Position numbers and translations under genes: made by a program. A DNA stretch of 8,356 nucleotides from CAIKZJ01 sp964626015. GTDB lineage: Bacteria > Bacteroidota > Ignavibacteria > Tepidaquicellales > Tepidaquicellaceae. The stretch lies in contig CAZVCC010000087.1 of assembly GCA_964626015.1 (NCBI GenBank), positions 1 to 8,356 on the forward strand. Reading direction: 5' to 3'. Of this stretch, positions 1-5,088 are shown piece by piece. The notes under the pieces were generated by a model that had not been told where the DNA came from, ran no database searches, and worked only from the letters and a program-made list of their open reading frames with translations. How positions within the stretch are numbered: the first letter of the stretch is position 1; each line of letters begins with the position of its first letter.

Positions 1-189
1 TACTCTTTCAGAACTTATCAGTGTGCGTTCTTTTAGTGATAATTATAAATTTAATTTATTAAAATCAGTTAATATCTTACTCTTTCAGAACTTATCAGTG
101 TGCGTTCTTTTAGTGATAATTACAAATTTAATTTATCAAAATCAGTTAATATCTTACTCTTTCAGAACTTATCAGTGTGCAATCTTTTA
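1..189. repeat. 77-bp tandem repeat, about 2.5 copies
   Basis: Units lie at 1-77 and 78-154, with a partial third from 155. The first two differ at only two positions (T/C at 46/123 and at 60/137). The third follows the unit through 180, then decays (GTT becomes AAT at 181-183) and is lost after 189. The window begins at a unit boundary, so the array may extend upstream. The unit is continuous, without the repeat/spacer alternation of a CRISPR. 77 is not a multiple of three, so each copy shifts frame and a coding role is unlikely. It may be the 3' flank of an unseen upstream gene or a regulatory array for gene 1. Confidence 0.9.
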
Positions 190-450
190 TTGAGGATTTA
201 TTAATACAAACTGTATTTTGTTAATATATGCTCTACTTCTTTTCACATATCCTCTCCATATAAGCAAAAAAGCCTTTAATCGGATTTATTATTTTTCATA
301 TTGATATTAAATGCAGGATACACTATCTTGAAAGTCATACAATTTTAAAGTGTAATTATTTCTATACTGTTTAATTAAATTTACGAATTGTTATTATAAT
401 ATAAATTGTTCAACATTGTATAAATTATTTTTAATTTATTATTAAATCAA
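190..450. other. AT-rich non-coding region upstream of gene 1
   Basis: No credible coding frame is present. The region is very AT-rich and holds the 16-mer shared with the leaders of genes 2 and 3 (293-308). A TATAAT-like hexamer at 395-400 could be a promoter -10 element, but no convincing -35 partner sits at the expected distance, and such hexamers are common by chance in DNA this AT-rich. Confidence 0.6.
293..308 (+). promoter_or_regulatory. Shared upstream 16-mer, copy 1
   Basis: The sequence TTTTCATATTGATATT lies 163 bp before the start codon of gene 1. The identical 16-mer is upstream of gene 2, and a one-mismatch version is upstream of gene 3, while the surrounding DNA does not align. 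Its core ATAT-TG-ATAT is an inverted repeat with a 2-nt spacer, which would suit a dimeric regulator. A promoter-linked role is inferred from position and conservation only. Confidence 0.4.
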
Positions 451-464
451 AAACTGAAAGGAAA
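451..464 (+). promoter_or_regulatory. Ribosome-binding block of gene 1
   Basis: The purine-rich block AAACTGAAAGGAAA ends 7 nt before the ATG at 472. The same 14 bases precede genes 2 and 3, whereas gene 4 lacks it. This supports the chosen start and shows that the translation-initiation region belongs to the conserved frame of these genes. Confidence 0.75.
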
Positions 465-471
465 GAAAAAG

Positions 472-2349
472 ATGAAAAAGATCTTCTCAATCGTTTTAGT
501 CTTAGTAGTAGGATTGGGGCTAACAGCCGGATTCATTATGGAAGATCCGTTTGGAAGTAAAACAAACACTACAGACTCAAGACAACCGGTAAGTTCTCCG
601 GGATATGTATCATACGGCACACCGGTATATACCGATAACTTTGATGACCTCAATGATACAACAGCACTTAAAGCAAGAGGCTACAAACCTTACTACAGAG
701 GCACAGGTCCTCAGGGTGTAACAGCGACATGGTATCAGGGAAGTACAGCTGTATTTAATGCATATAACGGTCCGGCAACGGGTTACGTAGCAGCTAATTA
801 CAATGTTGTAACCGGTGCAAACAATATCGATAGCTGGCTTGTATTACCAAGGGTAGCAGGCGGTACACTTGCAGGTGATTCATTATATTTCTATTGCAGA
901 TCAAACACAGGAAGCACGTATCCTGATTCAGTTAGAGTAATGTATTCAACGAACGATTCAATTCCTGAAGGTACATGGGTTGAACTTGGAAGATTCAAGA
1001 CAAATACAACAACGGGTTGGGAAAGAAAAGGATTCAGAGCCCCGACAGCAAGCGTCAACGGTAGATTTGCTATCAGATATTGTGTCGCTAACGGTGGTCC
1101 TTCAGGTACAAACTCTGATTACATGGGTATCGACGCTTTAACTATTGAAAGAAGTGGAGCTCCTGTTACTGCTACTTGGACAGAGCAAACTTCAGGTCTT
1201 GCAACAGTATTATACTCAGTTTCAGCAGTGAGTGATGACGTAGCTTGGACATGCGGAGCAGCCGGTAAAGTATTAAGAACAACGAATAAAGGTGCAACAT
1301 GGACAAACGTAAGCGGAACGATTCCTGCAGCACTTGCACTATACAACATTTTTGCATGGGATGCAAACCTTGCCTTAGTTACAGGTTCCGGTACAAATAA
1401 CGATATTTACAGAACAAGTGATGGTGGTGCAACATGGACTCTTGTTAACAGTCAGGCTGGTGGTTTTGGAAATGCACTCTGGATGACAGATGCTAACACA
1501 GCGTATCAGGTTGGCGACCCTGTTGGCGGTAATTGGACTATGTTAAAATCGACCAATGGTGGTGTCAACTGGACAACTTGGGCGACAGTTGCAACAACTG
1601 CAGCCGGTTGGAATAATGCTCTTATGATTTATGGGAACAATGTATGGTTCGGTACAAACGCAAACTATTTAATGTATTCTTCAAACCTTGGTGCAAACTG
1701 GTCACAGCAAACAACAACGTTCACAAACCAGTATTCAGTATGGTTCAACAGTGCAACGGTCGGTCTTGCTAGTTATAATGCACTTAATGTAACGACTAAC
1801 AGCGGAACAAACTGGTCAGCCTTAACATCACCGGTTGCAACTAATACTGCTGGTATCTTTGGTACAGGTAGTGAATGGTGGGTAGCAACACAGAACACCA
1901 CAGTTCATTACTCATCCAACAACGGAGCAGCTTGGTCAACAGCTTACACAGCTCCTGACGGAACATTTTATCATATCGCCGGATCAAGAACTGGTAGTAC
2001 AATCTGGGGTGTCAGAAACAATGGTAAGATTTCCAGATACGGTACACCTATATCGGGTATCACAACCGTTGGAAGCGAAATTCCTTCTTCATACTCAGTA
2101 AGCCAGAACTATCCTAACCCGTTCAACCCGACAACAAAGATTAATTTTGCACTTCCTAAATCAGGACTCGTTACTATGAAAGTCTATGATATCCTCGGTA
2201 AAGAAGTTGCAACACTCGTCAATGAAGTCAAGAACGCAGGAAGCTACTCAGTAGATTTCAACGCAAGCAATCTTACAAGTGGTATGTATTTCTACAAAGT
2301 ATCAGTAAACGGCTTCAGCGAAGTAAAGAAAATGATGTTAATCAAATAA
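472..2349 (+). CDS. Secreted choice-of-anchor J-like / BNR-propeller protein with T9SS sorting domain
   Basis: A 625-residue exported protein. Residues 1-20 are a signal peptide (MKK, then a hydrophobic run ending LTAG), though no clean A-x-A cleavage site is present. Residues about 54-227 resemble a choice-of-anchor J/cleaved-adhesin beta domain (NFDD start, DSWLVLP strand, GIDALTIE end; cysteines 142 and 204). Residues about 233-535 contain six BNR/Asp-box-like motifs of the form S/T-x-N/D-x-G-x-x-W, at 269-277, 314-322, 359-367, 402-410, 440-448 and 480-488. Their spacing of 38-45 residues suggests a six-bladed beta propeller of the YCF48/sialidase-like type. Residues 541-625 are a T9SS type A sorting domain, which would direct export across the outer membrane and probable surface attachment. 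No catalytic residues are identifiable, so binding or adhesion is more likely than hydrolysis. The start is supported by the block at 451-464. Residues 10-229 are identical to those of the next two genes. Confidence 0.93.
   Translation: MKKIFSIVLVLVVGLGLTAGFIMEDPFGSKTNTTDSRQPVSSPGYVSYGTPVYTDNFDDLNDTTALKARGYKPYYRGTGPQGVTATWYQGSTAVFNAYNGPATGYVAANYNVVTGANNIDSWLVLPRVAGGTLAGDSLYFYCRSNTGSTYPDSVRVMYSTNDSIPEGTWVELGRFKTNTTTGWERKGFRAPTASVNGRFAIRYCVANGGPSGTNSDYMGIDALTIERSGAPVTATWTEQTSGLATVLYSVSAVSDDVAWTCGAAGKVLRTTNKGATWTNVSGTIPAALALYNIFAWDANLALVTGSGTNNDIYRTSDGGATWTLVNSQAGGFGNALWMTDANTAYQVGDPVGGNWTMLKSTNGGVNWTTWATVATTAAGWNNALMIYGNNVWFGTNANYLMYSSNLGANWSQQTTTFTNQYSVWFNSATVGLASYNALNVTTNSGTNWSALTSPVATNTAGIFGTGSEWWVATQNTTVHYSSNNGAAWSTAYTAPDGTFYHIAGSRTGSTIWGVRNNGKISRYGTPISGITTVGSEIPSSYSVSQNYPNPFNPTTKINFALPKSGLVTMKVYDILGKEVATLVNEVKNAGSYSVDFNASNLTSGMYFYKVSVNGFSEVKKMMLIK
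499..1157 (+). repeat. Shared 5' coding module, copy 1
   Basis: This DNA encodes residues 10-229. It is identical to copy 3 over 584 bp (499-1082 against 5116-5699) and to copy 2 over 461 bp (499-959 against 2788-3248). The match ends abruptly after the codons for ERSG in all three genes, at the same offset of 686 bases from the ATG. Upstream of 499 the signal-peptide codons differ slightly. Confidence 0.95.
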
Positions 2350-2365
2350 ATCTATAATTATCTAT

Positions 2366-2384
2366 CCTGCATGAACAGTGCAGG
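2366..2384 (+). other. Hairpin between stop codon and terminator, gene 1
   Basis: Perfect 6-bp stem CCTGCA/TGCAGG around a 7-nt loop, 16 nt after the stop codon and 12 nt before the terminator stem. It has no T-run of its own. It could protect the mRNA 3' end or assist termination. Gene 3 has a hairpin in the same place built from different bases. Confidence 0.6.
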
Positions 2385-2396
2385 CAAGATTCTATA

Positions 2397-2426
2397 AGCC
2401 CGGTGCTGAAAAGTCCCGGGCTTTTT
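2397..2426 (+). terminator. Intrinsic terminator of gene 1
   Basis: Seven-pair GC-rich stem AGCCCGG/CCGGGCT with a 12-nt loop, followed by five T, beginning 48 nt after the stop codon. The 26-nt stem-loop, loop included, is identical after genes 2 and 3. Confidence 0.92.
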
Positions 2427-2459
2427 ATTTATATAATCTTTTAGTGTCGCTCTATCTGC

Positions 2460-2503
2460 GATAATCCGTTTTACTTGACTGCAAAGGCAGTTCTCTGATT
2501 ATC
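2460..2503. repeat. Nested inverted repeat
   Basis: The outer arms GATAATC (2460-2466) and GATTATC (2497-2503) are exact reverse complements. Inside them, ACTGC (2478-2482) and GCAGT (2487-2491) form a second stem with a 4-nt loop. There is no T-run, so it is not a terminator. It starts 34 nt after the T-run of the gene 1 terminator. It could be a structured leader, an operator or a small mobile-element remnant; nothing decides between these. Confidence 0.45.
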
Positions 2504-2542
2504 TGCTTTCTATACAATAATAATTGAAATCAAAACGTATCG

Positions 2543-2573
2543 TACTCTTTGTATCTTATTTGCGTGCGTTCTT
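2543..2573 (+). repeat. Degenerate single copy of the 77-bp repeat start
   Basis: This stretch aligns with the first 32 bases of the tandem repeat with one gap. It shares TACTCTTT, then CTTAT, then GTGCGTTCTT in the same order. It lies 188 bp upstream of gene 2, compared with about 280 bp between the last repeat remnant and gene 1. No equivalent was seen before gene 3. Confidence 0.4.
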
Positions 2574-2606
2574 GCTTAAATTATTCCTCAAATTAGAGTT
2601 TTAATA

Positions 2607-2622
2607 TTTTCATATTGATATT
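2607..2622 (+). promoter_or_regulatory. Shared upstream 16-mer, copy 2
   Basis: Identical to the copy at 293-308 and located 138 bp before the start of gene 2. The flanking bases differ apart from general AT-richness, so the match is not simply part of a longer duplicated leader. Confidence 0.4.
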
Positions 2623-2739
2623 TTAATAAATAAATATTAAATTATTATCTAAGAAGAATTTTTTTATATAAAATCTGAGTGTTCTTTTCATATATTGTTC
2701 TTAAATAAATCTTAATCAGAATTAAAAACTTTTTTAACC

Positions 2740-2753
2740 AAACTGAAAGGAAA
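2740..2753 (+). promoter_or_regulatory. Ribosome-binding block of gene 2
   Basis: AAACTGAAAGGAAA, identical to the block of genes 1 and 3, ends 7 nt before the ATG at 2761 and supports that start. Confidence 0.75.
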
Positions 2754-2760
2754 TAAAGCG

Positions 2761-4695
2761 ATGAAAAAATTTTTCTCTACAATCTTGGTCTTAGTAGTAG
2801 GATTGGGGCTAACAGCCGGATTCATTATGGAAGATCCGTTTGGAAGTAAAACAAACACTACAGACTCAAGACAACCGGTAAGTTCTCCGGGATATGTATC
2901 ATACGGCACACCGGTATATACCGATAACTTTGATGACCTCAATGATACAACAGCACTTAAAGCAAGAGGCTACAAACCTTACTACAGAGGCACAGGTCCT
3001 CAGGGTGTAACAGCGACATGGTATCAGGGAAGTACAGCTGTATTTAATGCATATAACGGTCCGGCAACGGGTTACGTAGCAGCTAATTACAATGTTGTAA
3101 CCGGTGCAAACAATATCGATAGCTGGCTTGTATTACCAAGGGTAGCAGGCGGTACACTTGCAGGTGATTCATTATATTTCTATTGCAGATCAAACACAGG
3201 AAGCACGTATCCTGATTCAGTTAGAGTAATGTATTCAACGAACGATTCCATTCCTGAAGGTACATGGGTTGAACTTGGAAGATTCAAGACAAATACCACA
3301 ACAGGCTGGGAAAGAAAAGGATTCAGAGCCCCGACAGCAAGCGTCAACGGTAGATTTGCAATAAGATATTGTGTCGCTAACGGTGGTCCTTCAGGTACAA
3401 ACTCTGATTACATGGGTATTGACGCTTTAACTATTGAAAGAAGTGGTGGTCCATCGCCATTAACATATCCAACTACAATATGCAGTTACGGAACACTTCC
3501 TGCATCTCCTGTCAGCAGATGGGCTACTGCAAACGCAATACTTGGTGATACTCTGTATATTACCGGTGGTTATGTTGATGGTGCCACAACAGGATCAACA
3601 AATGTACAAAGATACAATATTAATACAAATACATTCTCTGTGGGAACTCCGCTTCCGACAGGTTTAGCCGGTCATTCATTGGTTAAAGCAGGAAATGCTC
3701 TTTATCTAATGGGTGGTGGGTCAACGGTTAGCACTGCAGGTACTTTATGTTATAAATACACTCCTGCAACAGGTTGGACTCCAATCGCGCCATTACCGGC
3801 AGGTAAGGCTGGACATGGAGCCGCAAACTGGGGTGATAGCGTCATATTTGTAATAGGCGGACCTTATTCCACTCCGAATACAACTGTATATTATTACAGA
3901 GTCGCAACCGATACCTGGGGTACTTCAACACCGAATATTGTAGGTAGAAGAACAGCTGCTTATGGTATCGTTGGAAATAAATTATTCATTATGGGTGGTT
4001 ATAATGCTGCATTTACAAAGAACGTACAAATAGGTACTATAGGTGCAAATGCTACTACAATCACATGGGCAGCAGGTCCCGATATTCCTTTAAGAGCAGG
4101 TGCTTTAGGTTCATCCAGACCGGGTGGTGTTGGTCTTGGAGATAGGTTCTATTTCGTGACTGGTGAATTGACTCCGGCACCAACTACGTGTGATAGTATT
4201 TACATGTTTGACGCTGTCGGAAATACGTGGATGCCTACAATTCTTACTGGCAGAGGTCCTACAGGTGCATCATCGAATTACTGGGAAGCTGTCGATGCTT
4301 TTGTAACTGGTTCCAATAAAGGTAAAATACTAATTGCCGGCGGTTCACTAACAGGAGCAACAAATCCCGGATTATATACTATTCAGGTTGATATTTGTTC
4401 AGTTACGAATATTGGTAATTTGGAAACACCTGCAAACTATTCTTTGTCACAGAATTATCCTAATCCTTTCAATCCTGTAACTAAGATTAGTTTCGCATTG
4501 CCGAAATCAGGACTTGTTACTATGAAAGTCTATGATATCCTCGGTAAAGAAGTTGCAACACTCGTCAATGAAGTCAAGAACGCAGGAAGCTACTCAGTAG
4601 ATTTCAACGCAAGCAATCTTACAAGTGGTATGTATTTCTACAAAGTATCAGTAAACGGCTTCAGCGAAGTAAAGAAAATGATGTTAATCAAATAA
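2761..4695 (+). CDS. Secreted choice-of-anchor J-like / Kelch-propeller protein with T9SS sorting domain
   Basis: A 644-residue exported protein with the same frame as its upstream neighbour. The signal peptide is slightly different (MKKFFSTILV), and residues 10-229 are identical to those of genes 1 and 3. From residue 230 a Pro-rich linker leads into a Kelch-type beta propeller. Hydrophobic strands ending in a di-glycine occur at 269-270, 318-319, 366-367, 412-413 and 527-528, with a variant Gly-Glu at 468-469. Several are followed by Kelch-style 'Y...T.TW' ends such as YRVATDTW, giving about six blades. Residues 560-644 are the T9SS type A sorting domain; from its LVTMKVYD segment onward it is identical to that of gene 1. 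The predicted place is the outer surface or outside the cell. Kelch propellers usually bind proteins or glycans, and galactose-oxidase-like enzymes are a minority; I see no metal-radical active site. The protein has its own terminator and probably its own promoter. Confidence 0.93.
   Translation: MKKFFSTILVLVVGLGLTAGFIMEDPFGSKTNTTDSRQPVSSPGYVSYGTPVYTDNFDDLNDTTALKARGYKPYYRGTGPQGVTATWYQGSTAVFNAYNGPATGYVAANYNVVTGANNIDSWLVLPRVAGGTLAGDSLYFYCRSNTGSTYPDSVRVMYSTNDSIPEGTWVELGRFKTNTTTGWERKGFRAPTASVNGRFAIRYCVANGGPSGTNSDYMGIDALTIERSGGPSPLTYPTTICSYGTLPASPVSRWATANAILGDTLYITGGYVDGATTGSTNVQRYNINTNTFSVGTPLPTGLAGHSLVKAGNALYLMGGGSTVSTAGTLCYKYTPATGWTPIAPLPAGKAGHGAANWGDSVIFVIGGPYSTPNTTVYYYRVATDTWGTSTPNIVGRRTAAYGIVGNKLFIMGGYNAAFTKNVQIGTIGANATTITWAAGPDIPLRAGALGSSRPGGVGLGDRFYFVTGELTPAPTTCDSIYMFDAVGNTWMPTILTGRGPTGASSNYWEAVDAFVTGSNKGKILIAGGSLTGATNPGLYTIQVDICSVTNIGNLETPANYSLSQNYPNPFNPVTKISFALPKSGLVTMKVYDILGKEVATLVNEVKNAGSYSVDFNASNLTSGMYFYKVSVNGFSEVKKMMLIK
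2788..3446 (+). repeat. Shared 5' coding module, copy 2
   Basis: Same extent as copy 1. It differs from copy 1 at seven sites (3249, 3297, 3303, 3306, 3360, 3363 and 3420), all silent third-codon positions and all in the last third of the module. Confidence 0.95.
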
Positions 4696-4772
4696 ATCTA
4701 TAATTATCTATCCTGCATGAACAGTGCAGGCAAGATTCTATAAGCCCGGTGCTGAAAAGTCCCGGGCTTTTT
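4516..4772 (+). repeat. 257-bp 3' block shared with gene 1, copy 2
   Basis: Identical to 2170-2426. The preceding part of the sorting domain (NPVTKI, with codons unlike gene 1) is closer to gene 3, so the sorting domain of gene 2 looks mosaic. Confidence 0.95.
4712..4730 (+). other. Hairpin between stop codon and terminator, gene 2
   Basis: Stem CCTGCA/TGCAGG with a 7-nt loop, part of the 257-bp identical block. It sits in the same position relative to the stop codon and terminator as in gene 1. Confidence 0.6.
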
Positions 4773-4773
4773 T
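4743..4773 (+). terminator. Intrinsic terminator of gene 2
   Basis: Stem AGCCCGG/CCGGGCT, 12-nt loop and six T. The stem-loop is identical to that of genes 1 and 3; only the length of the T-run and the following bases vary. Confidence 0.92.
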
Positions 4774-5070
4774 GTTTGTATATAAAATATAGATAATATT
4801 TATTCCCCGTTACTATTTTAAATTTATTTATTGCATCTCAAGTCACGTTTTTACGTAACAATTTTAACAATAGAAATTCCCGATTTTATAAATACAGTTA
4901 GAATTACTTGAAGCATCAAGGAACGTAATATTTTTAATATTGATATTTTTCAAATTTTGAATTAATTTATATTATGATGAATAAATTTCAGTCTTTTTAT
5001 TTACAAGTTCAATTATTTAAAAATAGGTCAGAATTTAAATCGACTGTTATTTATTTAACTTAAACTTAAT
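4774..5070. other. Non-coding region between genes 2 and 3
   Basis: AT-rich with no credible gene. It contains the shared 16-mer variant at 4932-4947. An 8-bp palindrome TTACGTAA at 4851-4858 is too short to interpret. Apart from the 16-mer, it does not visibly align with the leaders of genes 1 or 2. Confidence 0.6.
4932..4947 (+). promoter_or_regulatory. Shared upstream 16-mer, copy 3 (one mismatch)
   Basis: TTTTAATATTGATATT, 141 bp before gene 3. It differs from the other two copies only by C to A at position 5. The ATATTGATAT core is unchanged. Confidence 0.4.
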
Positions 5071-5084
5071 AAACTGAAAGGAAA
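5071..5084 (+). promoter_or_regulatory. Ribosome-binding block of gene 3
   Basis: AAACTGAAAGGAAA ends only 4 nt before the ATG at 5089, three bases closer than in genes 1 and 2. Translation strength may therefore differ between copies, although the binding block itself is unchanged. Confidence 0.75.
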
Positions 5085-5088
5085 TAGC

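Larger units (their letters stand above)
2170..2426 (+). repeat. 257-bp 3' block shared with gene 2, copy 1
   Basis: Identical base for base to 4516-4772. It covers the last three quarters of the sorting domain, the stop codon, a hairpin and the terminator. Immediately upstream, still inside the sorting domain, the two genes differ at many positions, so the edge is sharp. Confidence 0.95.
2431..2739. other. Non-coding region between genes 1 and 2
   Basis: No plausible gene is present. The region contains a nested inverted repeat (2460-2503), a degenerate match to the 77-bp repeat (2543-2573) and the shared 16-mer (2607-2622). The remainder is AT-rich with nothing else I can support. The promoter of gene 2 must lie here, but I cannot place it confidently. 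Confidence 0.6.

Noticed and set aside
1..189. CRISPR array
   Set aside because: The 77-bp units are conserved along their whole length with no variable spacers, and no cas-like genes are present.
2..193. Open + frame of 63 codons across the 77-bp repeats, ending in TGA at 191-193
   Set aside because: It has no ATG start, and the 77-bp period shifts frame each unit, so the peptide is not itself repetitive. It could be the tail of an upstream gene, but nothing supports that.
199..226. AT-rich inverted repeat TATTAA..CAAA / TTTG..TTAATA
   Set aside because: Composed almost only of A and T with a 2-nt bulge; such pairing is expected by chance in this region.
447..653. Minus-strand open frame over the start of gene 1, repeated at 2712-2942 and 5055-5270
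   Set aside because: The same antisense frame appears three times only because the 5' module is duplicated. It lies opposite a clear signal peptide and domain start, and has no family resemblance.
1119..1366. Two minus-strand open frames inside the propeller region of gene 1
   Set aside because: They are shadows of the well-supported + strand gene, with no recognisable domains or ribosome-binding sites.
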